Source: Streptomyces parvus (GTDB taxonomy: Bacteria > Actinomycetota > Actinomycetes > Streptomycetales > Streptomycetaceae). From it: a DNA stretch of 64,000 nt. The DNA is taken from positions 4,030,001-4,094,000 of the forward strand of contig NZ_CP135079.1 in the NCBI RefSeq assembly GCF_032121415.1, read 5' to 3'. The position numbers and the translations under genes are program-made. Below, one piece after another: positions 52,755 to 61,926 of this stretch (its first letter is position 1; each line of letters opens with the position of its first letter). The notes beneath the pieces are model-generated. The model searched no databases, was not told the origin of the DNA, and saw only the letters and a list, made by a program, of their open reading frames with translations.

Positions 52755-54326
52755 ATGTCCTTTCCCCTCCTGACCGCGACGGCGGCGCTCCCGGCGATCG
52801 GTGCGATCGCCACCGCCGCCGTCCCCGCCGCACGGAGCACCGCGGCCAAATGGCTCGCGCTGCTCTTCTCGCTCGGCACGCTCGTCCTGGCGGCGGTCGT
52901 CTTCCTCCGCTTCGAGCCGGGCGGCGACCGCTACCAGCTCACCGAGTCGCGGGCCTGGATCGCCGACTTCGGCGTCCGGTACGAACTGGGCGTCGACGGC
53001 ATCGGGGTGGCGCTCCTCGGCCTCACCGCGCTGCTGATCCCGTTCGTCATCGTCGCCGCCTGGCACGACGCCGACCCCCTGGAGACGAAGTCCACCCGCT
53101 GGCGTCCGACGCAGGGCTTCTTCGCCCTGATCCTCATGGTCGAGGCCATGGTGATCCTGTCGTTCGTCGCGACGGACGTCTTCCTCTTCTACATCCTGTT
53201 CGAAGCCATGCTCATCCCGATGTACTTCCTCATCGGCGGCTTCGGCGACCGGGCCCACGCGGGCAGCGACGAGAGCGCGGCGACCCAGCGGTCGTACGCG
53301 GCGGTCAAGTTCCTCCTCTACAACCTGGCCGGCGGTCTGATCATGCTGGCCGCGGTCATCGGCCTCTACGTGGTCGCGGGCAGCTTCTCGCTCTCCGAGA
53401 TCGCCGAGGCCCGCGCCAACGGCTCCCTGGAGATGGCGACCAGCACCGAGCGGTGGCTGTTCCTCGGGTTCTTCTTCGCCTTCGCGGTGAAGGCCCCGCT
53501 GTGGCCGCTGCACACCTGGCTGCCCAACGCGATGGGCGAGGCGACCGCCCCGGTCGCCGTGCTGATCACCGCGATCGTCGACAAGGTCGGCACCTTCGCG
53601 ATGCTCCGCTTCTGCCTCGGGCTCTTCCCGGAGGCCAGCAAGTGGGCGACGCCGGTGGTCATCACCCTGGCGCTGATCTCCATCGTCTACGGGGCGCTCC
53701 TCGCGGTAGGCCAGCGCGACATCAAGCGGCTCATCGCCTACGCCTCGATCTCGCACTTCGGCTTCATCATCCTGGGCATCTTCGCGATGACCAGCCAGGG
53801 CCAGTCGGGCGCCACGCTCTACATGGTCAACCACGGCATCTCCACGGCCGCGCTGCTGCTGGTCGCCGGCTTCCTGATCACCCGGCGCGGCTCGCGGCTC
53901 ATCGCGGACTACGGCGGGGTGCAGAAGGTCGCCCCCGTGCTGGCCGGGACGTTCCTCATCGGCGGGCTCGCCACCCTGTCGCTGCCCGGACTCGCCCCGT
54001 TCGTCAGTGAGTTCCTGGTCCTGGTCGGCACGTTCAGCGCGTATCCGGTGGCCGGCATCATCGCCACCTCCGGCATCGTGCTCGCAGCCCTCTACGTCCT
54101 GGTCCTCTACCAGCGCACGATGACCGGCCCGGTGCAGGAATCGGTCCGCTCCATGCCGGACCTCCGGGCTCGGGAGCTGGCGGTCGCGGTCCCGCTGATC
54201 GCCGTGCTGATCTTCCTGGGCGTCTTCCCGAAGCCGCTCACCGAGGTCGTCAACCCGGCCGTGGAGCACACCATGTCCGACGTACAGAAGAAGGACCCCC
54301 AGCCCGAGGTGGAGGCCGCCAAGTGA
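52755..54326 (+). CDS. nuoM: NADH-quinone oxidoreductase subunit M (proton pump)
   Basis: The 523-residue antiporter-like proton pump has 14 helices. FYILFEAMLIPMYFLIGGFG and PLWPLHTWLPNAMGEATAPV are conserved, as is KRLIAYASISHFGFIILGI. It starts 4 bases after nuoL. Confidence 0.97.
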   Translation: MSFPLLTATAALPAIGAIATAAVPAARSTAAKWLALLFSLGTLVLAAVVFLRFEPGGDRYQLTESRAWIADFGVRYELGVDGIGVALLGLTALLIPFVIVAAWHDADPLETKSTRWRPTQGFFALILMVEAMVILSFVATDVFLFYILFEAMLIPMYFLIGGFGDRAHAGSDESAATQRSYAAVKFLLYNLAGGLIMLAAVIGLYVVAGSFSLSEIAEARANGSLEMATSTERWLFLGFFFAFAVKAPLWPLHTWLPNAMGEATAPVAVLITAIVDKVGTFAMLRFCLGLFPEASKWATPVVITLALISIVYGALLAVGQRDIKRLIAYASISHFGFIILGIFAMTSQGQSGATLYMVNHGISTAALLLVAGFLITRRGSRLIADYGGVQKVAPVLAGTFLIGGLATLSLPGLAPFVSEFLVLVGTFSAYPVAGIIATSGIVLAALYVLVLYQRTMTGPVQESVRSMPDLRARELAVAVPLIAVLIFLGVFPKPLTEVVNPAVEHTMSDVQKKDPQPEVEAAK

Positions 54327-55987
54327 GCGCAACAGCTGTCCACAGTCTGTGGACGACGGCGAGCGGGGTGACAGCGGCGGCGCCGGGCGACTCGTTCACG
54401 GCGCCGAAGATCGAGTACACCCAGCTGATGCCGGTCCTGATCATCGTGGTCGCCGCCGTCCTGGGCATCCTGGTCGAGGCCTTCGTGCCGCGCCGGGCCC
54501 GCTACCACACCCAGCTCTTCCTGACCGTGGTGGCGGTCGCCGCGTCGTTCGCCGCGATCGTCGGCCTGGCCGCCGGGGGATACGGCACCACGAAGGCCCG
54601 GATCGCGGCCATGGGCGCCATCGCGATCGACGGCCCCACCCTGTTCCTGCAAGGCACCATTCTCCTGGTCGCCATGGTGGCGGTGTTCACCTTCGCCGAA
54701 CGCCGGCTCGACCCCAGCAGTCACGGCAACCGCGTCGACTCGTTCGCCGCCCAGCCCGGGGCCGTACCGGGCGGCGAAGGCGAGAAGGCCGCGGTCCGGG
54801 CCGGGTTCACCACCACCGAGGTCTTCCCGCTGCTCCTGTTCTCGGTGGCGGGGCTGCTGGTCTTCCCGGCCGCCAACGACCTGCTGACCCTCTTCATCGC
54901 CCTGGAAGTCTTCTCGCTCCCGCTCTACCTCCTGTGCGCCGTCGCCCGCCGCAAGCGGCTGATGTCGCAGGAGGCGGCCGTGAAGTACTTCCTGCTCGGC
55001 GCGTTCTCCTCGGCGTTCCTCCTCTTCGGGATCGCCCTCATCTACGGCTACGCGGGCTCCCTCTCGTACGCCGAGATCGCCAACGTGGTCGACGGCTCGG
55101 TCCTGGAGATCGACCCGGCCCTGGCCGACACCATGGGCAACGACGCGCTGCTGCTCATCGGCGGCGCGATGATCCTGACCGGCCTGCTCTTCAAGGTCGG
55201 CGCGGTCCCGTTCCACATGTGGACCCCGGACGTCTACCAGGGCGCCCCGACCCCGGTCACCGGCTTCATGGCCGCCGCGACGAAGGTCGCCGCGTTCGGT
55301 GCGCTGCTGCGCCTGCTGTACGTGGCGCTGCCGGGCCTCACCTGGGACCTGCGGCCGGTCATGTGGGCGGTGGCGATCGTCACGATGCTGGGCGGCGCGA
55401 TCGTCGCGATCACCCAGACCGACATCAAGCGGCTGCTGGCCTACTCCTCGATCGCGCACGCGGGCTTCATCCTCGCGGGCGTCATCGCGGCCAACCCGGA
55501 GGGCATCTCCTCGGTCCTCTTCTACCTGCTCGCCTACTCCTTCGTGACGGTCGGCGCGTTCGCCGTGGTCACGCTGGTGCGGGACGCGGGCGGGGAGGCC
55601 ACCCACCTGTCGAAGTGGGCCGGCCTCGGCCGCCGCTCGCCGCTGGTGGCGGCGGTCTTCGCGGTGTTCCTGCTGGCCTTCGCGGGCATCCCGCTGACCT
55701 CCGGGTTCTCCGGCAAGTTCGCGGTGTTCAAGGCGGCAGCCGAGGGCGGGGCCGGGGCGCTGGTCGTCGTCGGTGTGATCTCGTCGGCCGTCGCGGCGTT
55801 CTTCTACATCCGTGTGATCGTCCTCATGTTCTTCAGCGAGCCGAAGGCGGACGGCCCCACGGTCGCCGTCCCGTCCCCGCTGACCATGACGACGATCGCG
55901 GTCGGCGTCGTCGTCACCCTGGTGCTGGGCCTGGCCCCGCAGTACTTCCTGGACCTGGCCGGCCAGGCGGGGGTCTTCGTGCGGTAG
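54323..55987 (+). CDS. nuoN: NADH-quinone oxidoreductase subunit N (proton pump)
   Basis: The third antiporter-like subunit (554 residues, about 14 helices) contains LFIALEVFSLPLYLLCAVAR, the VPFHMWTPDVYQGAPTPVTG block and KRLLAYSSIAHAGFILAGV. The GTG overlaps the nuoM stop. A short insert between helices at about 130-160 is hydrophilic. It closes the operon; a strong terminator follows at 56024. Confidence 0.97.
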   Translation: MSATAVHSLWTTASGVTAAAPGDSFTAPKIEYTQLMPVLIIVVAAVLGILVEAFVPRRARYHTQLFLTVVAVAASFAAIVGLAAGGYGTTKARIAAMGAIAIDGPTLFLQGTILLVAMVAVFTFAERRLDPSSHGNRVDSFAAQPGAVPGGEGEKAAVRAGFTTTEVFPLLLFSVAGLLVFPAANDLLTLFIALEVFSLPLYLLCAVARRKRLMSQEAAVKYFLLGAFSSAFLLFGIALIYGYAGSLSYAEIANVVDGSVLEIDPALADTMGNDALLLIGGAMILTGLLFKVGAVPFHMWTPDVYQGAPTPVTGFMAAATKVAAFGALLRLLYVALPGLTWDLRPVMWAVAIVTMLGGAIVAITQTDIKRLLAYSSIAHAGFILAGVIAANPEGISSVLFYLLAYSFVTVGAFAVVTLVRDAGGEATHLSKWAGLGRRSPLVAAVFAVFLLAFAGIPLTSGFSGKFAVFKAAAEGGAGALVVVGVISSAVAAFFYIRVIVLMFFSEPKADGPTVAVPSPLTMTTIAVGVVVTLVLGLAPQYFLDLAGQAGVFVR

Positions 55988-56023
55988 CCCGCGCGGGAAG
56001 CTCCGCAGTATGAGCGACGGCAG

Positions 56024-56058
56024 CGCCGGACGGTCGGTTGTCCACAGACCGTCCGGCG
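56024..56058 (+). terminator. Terminator of the nuo operon
   Basis: CGCCGGACGGTC and GACCGTCCGGCG form a perfect 12-bp stem. The 11-base loop contains TTGTCCACA, a perfect match to the Streptomyces DnaA box (56038-56046); this may be chance. Confidence 0.85.
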
Positions 56059-56153
56059 TTGTCGTCGGCTCCGCCTATCGTGGACGGGGACGGGAGCAGG
56101 ACGGACAGGGCCGGGCGTGCGGACCCTCGGGGGACAGAGCATTGGGCGTGAGC

Positions 56154-58175
56154 ATGGACCAGACCACCGGCACGGTGACCGACACCGGCGCGGGCGGCGA
56201 GAGCGAGGCGCGGCGGACGCTGCACCGCGTCTTCGGGTACGAGTCGTTCCGCGGCGAGCAGGGCGCGATCATCGAGCATGTGGTGGCGGGCGGCGACGCG
56301 GTCGTGCTCATGCCCACCGGCGGTGGAAAGTCCCTCTGCTACCAGATCCCGTCCCTGGTCCGGCGGGGCACCGGCATCGTCGTCTCCCCGCTGATCGCCC
56401 TCATGCAGGACCAGGTCGACGCCCTGCGGGCGCTCGGCGTCCGGGCCGGCTTCATGAACTCCACGCAGGACTTCGACGAGCGCCGCTCGATGGAGGCGCA
56501 GTTCCTCGCGGGCGAGCTGGACATCCTCTACCTGGCGCCCGAGCGGCTGCGCCTGGACTCCACGCTCTCCCTGCTGGCCCGGGGCGAGGTCTCCGTCTTC
56601 GCGATCGACGAGGCGCACTGCGTCGCCCAGTGGGGCCACGACTTCCGCCCGGACTATCTGGCGCTCTCCGTGCTCGGCGAGCGCTGGCCGGACGTCCCGC
56701 GCATCGCCCTGACGGCGACCGCGACGAACGCCACGCACGAGGAGATCACCCGCCGGCTCGGCATGCCGGACGCGAAGCACTTCGTCGCCAGCTTCGACCG
56801 GCCGAACATCCAGTACCGGATCGTGCCGAAGGCCGACCCCAAGAAGCAGCTGCTCTCCTTCCTCAAGGAGGAGCACGACGGGGACGCGGGCATCGTCTAC
56901 TGCCTCTCGCGCAACTCCACCGAGAAGACCGCGGAGTATCTGACCCGCAACGGCATCGACGCCGTGCCGTACCACGCGGGCCTGGACGCCTCCACCCGCG
57001 CCGCGCACCAGGCGCGGTTCCTCCGGGAGGAGGGGCTCGTCGTCGTCGCGACGATCGCGTTCGGCATGGGCATCGACAAGCCTGACGTGCGTTTCGTCGC
57101 CCACATCGACCTGCCCAAGTCCGTCGAGGGGTATTACCAGGAGACCGGCCGCGCGGGCCGTGACGGGGAGCCGTCGACGGCCTGGATGGCGTACGGACTC
57201 CAGGACGTCGTCCAGCAGCGCAAGCTCATCCAGGGCGGCGAGGGCGACGAGGCCTTCCGCCGCCGGGCCGCCTCCCATCTCGACTCGATGCTGGCCCTGT
57301 GCGAGACGGTCCAGTGCCGCAGGGCCCAGCTGCTGACCTACTTCGGCCAGGAGCCCACGGCCTCCGCCTGCGGCAACTGCGACACCTGTCTCACCCCGCC
57401 GGAGACGTGGGACGGCACGATCGTCTCCCAGAAGCTGCTCTCCACGGTGGTGCGGCTGAAGCGCGAGCGGAACCAGAAGTTCGGCGCGGGCCAGATCATC
57501 GACATCCTGCTGGGCCGCAAGACCGCGAAGGTCATCCAGTTCGACCACGACCAGCTCTCCGTCTTCGGCATCGGCGAGGAGCTGGCCGAGGCGGAGTGGC
57601 GCGGAGTGGTCCGCCAACTGCTGGCCCAGGGACTGCTGGCGGTCGAGGGCGAGTACGGCACGCTGGTCCTGACCGAGGAGAGCGCGACGGTGCTGGGCCG
57701 GGAGCGGGAGGTGCTGCTCCGCAAGGAGCCGAAGAAGCCGACGTCCCGCTCGTCGTCCTCGGCTGGCGGCGGCAGGGGCGCCAAGGGCAAGGCGGCCGCC
57801 GCCGACCTCCCCGAGTCCGCCGTCCCGGTCTTCGAGGCACTTCGCGCCTGGCGCGGGGCGACGGCGAAGGAACAGGGCGTCCCGGCGTATGTGATCTTCC
57901 ACGACGCGACGCTGCGGGAGATCGCGACCCTCCACCCGACGACGGTCGGGGAGCTGGGAGGCATCAGCGGCCTGGGCGAGAAGAAGCTCGCGACGTACGG
58001 GGAGGGCGTGCTGGAGGTCCTGGCCCAGACGTCCCCCGCAGCGGCCCCGCAGACCCCTGCGGCCCCGGCCCCCGCAACCGGCACGGCGTCCCCGGCCCGC
58101 ACCGCGACCCCGGCCGCCCCGCAGCACGGCGACCCCGAGTTCACCTGGGACGAGGAACCGCCCGAGTACGAGTGA
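56154..58175 (+). CDS. recQ: RecQ-family ATP-dependent DNA helicase
   Basis: A 3'-5' DNA helicase of about 673 residues. Walker A MPTGGGKSL (53-61), DEAH at 152-155, the QETGRAGRDG motif VI and a Zn-binding CRRAQLLTYF...CGNCDTC are all present. An RQC winged helix and a C-terminal HRDC domain (about 540-620) follow. The Ala/Pro tail (about 625-665) is low-complexity. The start may be this ATG or a GTG six bases earlier; upstream frames include the terminator and are unlikely. Confidence 0.93.
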   Translation: MDQTTGTVTDTGAGGESEARRTLHRVFGYESFRGEQGAIIEHVVAGGDAVVLMPTGGGKSLCYQIPSLVRRGTGIVVSPLIALMQDQVDALRALGVRAGFMNSTQDFDERRSMEAQFLAGELDILYLAPERLRLDSTLSLLARGEVSVFAIDEAHCVAQWGHDFRPDYLALSVLGERWPDVPRIALTATATNATHEEITRRLGMPDAKHFVASFDRPNIQYRIVPKADPKKQLLSFLKEEHDGDAGIVYCLSRNSTEKTAEYLTRNGIDAVPYHAGLDASTRAAHQARFLREEGLVVVATIAFGMGIDKPDVRFVAHIDLPKSVEGYYQETGRAGRDGEPSTAWMAYGLQDVVQQRKLIQGGEGDEAFRRRAASHLDSMLALCETVQCRRAQLLTYFGQEPTASACGNCDTCLTPPETWDGTIVSQKLLSTVVRLKRERNQKFGAGQIIDILLGRKTAKVIQFDHDQLSVFGIGEELAEAEWRGVVRQLLAQGLLAVEGEYGTLVLTEESATVLGREREVLLRKEPKKPTSRSSSSAGGGRGAKGKAAAADLPESAVPVFEALRAWRGATAKEQGVPAYVIFHDATLREIATLHPTTVGELGGISGLGEKKLATYGEGVLEVLAQTSPAAAPQTPAAPAPATGTASPARTATPAAPQHGDPEFTWDEEPPEYE

Positions 58176-58202
58176 GGCGCGTACCGGGCGGCGGTGCCGA
58201 CA

Positions 58203-58234
58203 GGGCGGCGGGACCTGCTCCGGGTCCGCCGCCC
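58203..58234 (+). terminator. Terminator after recQ
   Basis: GGGCGGCGGGACC (58203-58215) pairs with GGTCCGCCGCCC (58223-58234), a 12-bp stem with one bulged G and a 7-base loop. The rest of the 226-base gap to the converging gene holds no ORF. Confidence 0.75.
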
Positions 58235-58401
58235 GGCTGCGGCGGGCCGTGATCGCCGTCAGATCCAGGTCCATGGTGAGATCGCCCTGCTCGTCCGGGA
58301 CGCCGAACACCCGGGGCCCGGGCGCTGAGCCGGGGACCCGCTCCCGTCCCGCCCGGCCTACCGGGGGCGGCCGGGACGGGTCAGGCGGGCACCGCCGCGG
58401 G

Positions 58402-58668
58402 TCACGCCGGCCAGGTGCCTGTGACGCGCCGGGCCGCCTGGGCGCCCGAGCGTTCGACGGTGGCCTTGACCACGGCGAAGATCGCGCCCTGTACGGCGGC
58501 GGCGAGAAGGATCTGGCGCCACGGACGGTCCTCGTCGAGGGCGTCGGGGGCGTCGCCCTCGCCTTCGATGACCTTCCACGTCTGTTTGAACACGGCGCTC
58601 GCGATCATGCCGCTGACCGCGCCGAGAGCGAACCCCATCGGCTTGTAGGCGAGCTTGGACGCCTTCAC
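58402..58668 (-). CDS. DUF4235 small membrane protein
   Basis: The 88-residue protein has two predicted helices (about 10-28 and 52-68), the second in ILLAAAVQGAIFAVVKATVE. KPMGFALGAVSGMIASAVFK matches the DUF4235 family. The GTG at 58668 overlaps the stop of the DUF3618 gene. It is the last gene of a three-gene envelope cassette; function unknown. Confidence 0.85.
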   Translation of the reverse strand: MKASKLAYKPMGFALGAVSGMIASAVFKQTWKVIEGEGDAPDALDEDRPWRQILLAAAVQGAIFAVVKATVERSGAQAARRVTGTWPA

Positions 58669-59219
58669 TTCTTACCTCCCCGGCCGCGGCGTATCAGCAG
58701 GAAGGCGACCAGCAGTGCGCCTCCGGCGAGGAGCGGGGCCCGGTTGGCGCGGGCGCCCTTCGCGGCGCGGTCCGCCTTCTCCAGCAGCGGGTCGGGGGTC
58801 CGGTCCACCGCGAACTGCCCGGCCCGGGCCGCGCTTTCACGCACCTGCGTGGCGGCCTGTGCGGTCTTCTCCTGCACGGGGTCCGGAGTCCTGTCCTTCA
58901 CCGCCTGTGCGGCCTGCGCTGTCTTCTCCCGGATCTGGGCGGTGGCCGACGCGGCGTGTTCCTTGACCGCCGCGGTCTTCTCGGCGGCCAGCTCCCTCAG
59001 TTCGGCAGACTTCTCCGCGGCCTGCTCCTTCAGCTCGGCCGTCTTCTCGGCGGCCTGCTTCTTCGCCGTCGCGGCCTTCTCCTTCGCCTGCGCCTTGACG
59101 TCGGCCTTGCCCGCCAATGCCTCGACGGTCCGGCCGAGTTCGTCGCGCGTGCTCTCGACCTGCTGGCGCAGTTCCTCGGGGGTGGGCGAACCCATCGTGT
59201 TCTGCGACTCGTCGTTCAT
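58665..59219 (-). CDS. DUF3618 coiled-coil membrane protein
   Basis: The 184-residue protein opens with PTPEELRQQVESTRDELGRT, the DUF3618 signature. A long Ala/Lys/Glu coiled coil of AAEKTAELKEQ-type repeats (about 40-130), two TPDPxxEK repeats and a C-terminal membrane helix (about 160-178) follow. It resembles LEA/apolipoprotein-type amphipathic repeats and may lie on the membrane surface. It overlaps its neighbours by 4 bases on both sides. Confidence 0.88.
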   Translation of the reverse strand: MNDESQNTMGSPTPEELRQQVESTRDELGRTVEALAGKADVKAQAKEKAATAKKQAAEKTAELKEQAAEKSAELRELAAEKTAAVKEHAASATAQIREKTAQAAQAVKDRTPDPVQEKTAQAATQVRESAARAGQFAVDRTPDPLLEKADRAAKGARANRAPLLAGGALLVAFLLIRRGRGGKK

Positions 59220-59632
59220 CGGTGAGCCCTCTCCTTGACCTCGGCCAGATCGGCCTTGACGCTGTCGATGGTCTGCTCAGGGGCGGGGGTTCCGGCCCGG
59301 GCGACCTGCTTCTTCCCCGCAAGGGCGGCCGCTCCGGCCACCGCGGCCAGCACCGCCGTGACGACGAGCGCCGCCGCCCACAGGGGAAGGGCCAGCGCGA
59401 GCGCGGCGATGCAGGTCGCCACGAGGGCCTGGGCCGCCAGGACGCCGACGATTCCCGCGGCGCCGAACAGGCCGCCGCCCTTACCGAAGCGCCTGCCCTT
59501 CTCCGCCATCTCCGAACGTGCCAGCCGCATTTCCTCGCGGACCAGTTCCGATATCTGCTGCGAGGCACGTGAGACGAGAACGCCCACCGGCTCATCGCCG
59601 GTGGTGGGGGTCTGCCGTCCTGCTGTGCTCAT
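59216..59632 (-). CDS. Actinobacterial holin-X-like (phage holin family) membrane protein
   Basis: This 138-residue protein has two closely spaced helices (about 54-76 and 81-105) after an amphipathic QQISELVREEMRLARSEMAE segment, typical of the holin-X/DUF1469 family. The name reflects fold similarity; no phage genes are nearby. The ATG at 59632 follows an AAGGG site. It is the first gene of the cassette with DUF3618 and DUF4235, probably a membrane-stress unit. Confidence 0.85.
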   Translation of the reverse strand: MSTAGRQTPTTGDEPVGVLVSRASQQISELVREEMRLARSEMAEKGRRFGKGGGLFGAAGIVGVLAAQALVATCIAALALALPLWAAALVVTAVLAAVAGAAALAGKKQVARAGTPAPEQTIDSVKADLAEVKERAHR

Positions 59633-59820
59633 GAGGTCACTTGGCCCTTCCCGGTCGGAATCGGCACGCGAAAGCGGAGCGCCGCGATGGAACCTCCGCA
59701 TCCGGATGTGTGCTGCTGTCGCCCGGGTACCCTCCGACCGCGTTCGCACTCATCCCGCGGCGAGACACCGGAAACACTCCCCGGCCGGTTCCCTGTCGGC
59801 GCCGGCCTCGGGTGGGCCCA

Positions 59821-60528
59821 TCAGTCCCCGCCGCCTCCGCAGCCGCCCCCGCCTCCGTCGCTCCAGCCTCCGCCGTCGCCGCTCCCGCCGCTGGACTGGT
59901 TCTGGCGGACGTTGTGGTGGACCGCCGAGGCGAACCACAGGGCGCGGCGTACGGTCTTCATCGCGGAGCGGCCTTCGCGGCCGGCGGTGGTGAGGGTGCC
60001 GGCGAGGCCGGCCGCCGAGACGAGCCCGGCCAGGGCGCGGCTGCGCTGGTCCGGGAAGCCCCGGGCCTCCGCCTGGCCGAAGCGCCAGCGGGTCGCGCCG
60101 GTCAGGTCGGGGTCGCCCGGGAAGTGGCGCTGGTAGGGGAAGAGGCCCAGGAAGCGGCGGGTCTCGCGGCGCAGGAGGCCGCGTTCCACCAGGTGGTCCA
60201 GGTGGCGTTCCTCGGCGTTGCGGCCGTGCAGCCGGATCCAGCTCTTGGCGCTGGTCCCCGGGCGGAAGCGCTTCTTCTTGTCGGGCGGCGGGTCGAGCGT
60301 GCGCAGCAGCGAGGCGAGCAGCGGGTGGGCCGGGTCCAGGGGGTCGACCACCTGGACCCGGCCGCGCTCCTCGCGTATCCGGCCCTGGAGCTCCAGCTCG
60401 GCGAGGACCGCGCCCGCCGTGCCGTACCGCAGATACGCGCGGTCGCAGAGCGGTTTGCCGCGCTCGGGGTCCAGCGTCAGCAGGAGCAGTTCCTCGGGCA
60501 GGGTCAGGGCGGAGGTGTCCTGCGTCAT
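59821..60528 (-). CDS. GOLPH3/VPS74-like (GPP34) phosphoinositide-binding-fold protein
   Basis: The first about 200 of 235 residues follow the GPP34 pattern (LTLPEELLLLTLDPERGKPL...RYGTAGAVLAELELQGRI). In eukaryotes the fold binds PI4P at the Golgi; in actinobacteria its role is unknown. The C-terminal tail is almost pure Gly/Ser/Asp with one Trp and one Cys. The ATG overlaps the fahA stop (ATGA), so it is co-translated with an enzyme of tyrosine catabolism, an unexpected pairing. Confidence 0.85.
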   Translation of the reverse strand: MTQDTSALTLPEELLLLTLDPERGKPLCDRAYLRYGTAGAVLAELELQGRIREERGRVQVVDPLDPAHPLLASLLRTLDPPPDKKKRFRPGTSAKSWIRLHGRNAEERHLDHLVERGLLRRETRRFLGLFPYQRHFPGDPDLTGATRWRFGQAEARGFPDQRSRALAGLVSAAGLAGTLTTAGREGRSAMKTVRRALWFASAVHHNVRQNQSSGGSGDGGGWSDGGGGGCGGGGD

Positions 60529-61754
60529 GGCGCGGTGACGATCCTTCCGGTGACGTCACCGAGGCCCACGCGGGTGCCGTGCGGGCCGGGGGCCCAGGCG
60601 GTCAGCGTGACCGTGTCGCCGTCCTCCAGGAACGTCCGCTTGCCCTCGGTCAGTTCGAGCGCGTCGCGGCCGTTCCAGGTCAGCTCCAGGAGCGAGCCGC
60701 GCTGGGCCGGCTCGGGGCCGCTGACCGTGCCGGAGCCGTACAGGTCGCCGGTGCGCAGCGACGCGCCGTTGACCGTCATGTGCGCGAGCTGCTGGGCCGC
60801 CGTCCAGTACATCGAGGCGAACGGCGGCTCGGCGACGGCCCGGCCGTTGATCTCGACGGTGATCCGGATGTCGAAGCCGCCCGGCTCCTCGTCCTCGGCG
60901 TCGTCGAGGTAGGGAAGGAGCGGGACGTCCCGGGCGGGCGGGGCGGTGCGGGCCGCGTCCAGGGCCTCCAGCGGGGTGACCCAGGCGGAGACGGAGGTGG
61001 CGAAGGACTTGCCGAGGAACGGGCCGAGCGGCACGTACTCCCAGGCCTGGAGGTCGCGCGCGGACCAGTCGTTGAGGAGCGAGAGCCCGAAGACGTGCTC
61101 GCGGAAGTCGGCCAGCGGGACCGGGGTGCCGTGCGCGGAGGGGACGCCGACGACGAAGCCGACCTCGGCCTCGATGTCGAGCTTCACCGAGGGCCCGAAG
61201 ACGGGGGCCGGGTCGGTGGGGGTCTTGCGCTGGCCGCTGGGGCGTACGACGTCGGTGCCGGAGACCACGACGGTGCCGGAGCGGCCGTGGTAACCGATCG
61301 GCAGGTGCTTCCAGTTGGGGGTCAGCGCGTCGCCGTCCGGCCGGAAGATCCTGCCGACGTTGGTGGCGTGGTGCTCGCTGGCGTAGAAGTCGACGTAGTC
61401 CGCCACCTCGTACGGCAGGTGCAGGGTGACCGCGTCCACCGGGTGCAGCAGCGGCTCGATGTCCGCGCGGTGGGCGGGGACGGTCAGCCAGGCGGTGAGC
61501 GCGCGGCGCACATCGCTCCAGGCGGTGCGGCCCGCCGCGAGCAGCGGCATCAGGCTCGGCTGGGCCAGCAGTCCCGCGTAGGGGGAGCCCAGCGCGTGGG
61601 CGGCGGCCCCGGCGTCCAGGACGTGGTTTCCGATACGGACGCCGACCCGGCGGACGTCGGGGTGGTCGGGGGTGGAGAACACACCGTACGGAAGGTTGTG
61701 CGGGCCGAAGGGGTCGCCCTCGGCCAGATCGAGCGGACTGCTCTGCTCGGGCAT
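60525..61754 (-). CDS. fahA: Fumarylacetoacetase
   Basis: The protein (409 residues) cleaves fumarylacetoacetate to fumarate and acetoacetate, the last step of tyrosine/homogentisate breakdown. The N-terminal SH3-like domain and the catalytic FAH fold contain YVDFYASEHHATNVGRIFRP, GYHGRSGTVVVSG, KLDIEAEVGFVVG and LLNDWSARDLQAWEYVPLGP, with the metal Asp/Glu ligands. The ATG at 61754 gives the family length of about 410. Confidence 0.95.
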   Translation of the reverse strand: MPEQSSPLDLAEGDPFGPHNLPYGVFSTPDHPDVRRVGVRIGNHVLDAGAAAHALGSPYAGLLAQPSLMPLLAAGRTAWSDVRRALTAWLTVPAHRADIEPLLHPVDAVTLHLPYEVADYVDFYASEHHATNVGRIFRPDGDALTPNWKHLPIGYHGRSGTVVVSGTDVVRPSGQRKTPTDPAPVFGPSVKLDIEAEVGFVVGVPSAHGTPVPLADFREHVFGLSLLNDWSARDLQAWEYVPLGPFLGKSFATSVSAWVTPLEALDAARTAPPARDVPLLPYLDDAEDEEPGGFDIRITVEINGRAVAEPPFASMYWTAAQQLAHMTVNGASLRTGDLYGSGTVSGPEPAQRGSLLELTWNGRDALELTEGKRTFLEDGDTVTLTAWAPGPHGTRVGLGDVTGRIVTAP

Positions 61755-61926
61755 GTGGTGCTGCCTCGCTTTCCAGGTCGCGTTGGGGGACACGTTACGT
61801 CGGGGCTCCTACCCAGCGGCAGTGCCCTGACCATCCCCAACTGTGCGTATTGCCCGGAAAGTTCATCGCTTCCCGCCGGTCCCTCCGGGAGATCCGGGGG
61901 GACCGGGTGGGAAACACGTACGCCGC

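Noticed and set aside
59216..59632. Prophage remnant (holin family name)
   Set aside because: No other phage gene, integrase or attachment site nearby; the family is a general actinobacterial membrane protein.
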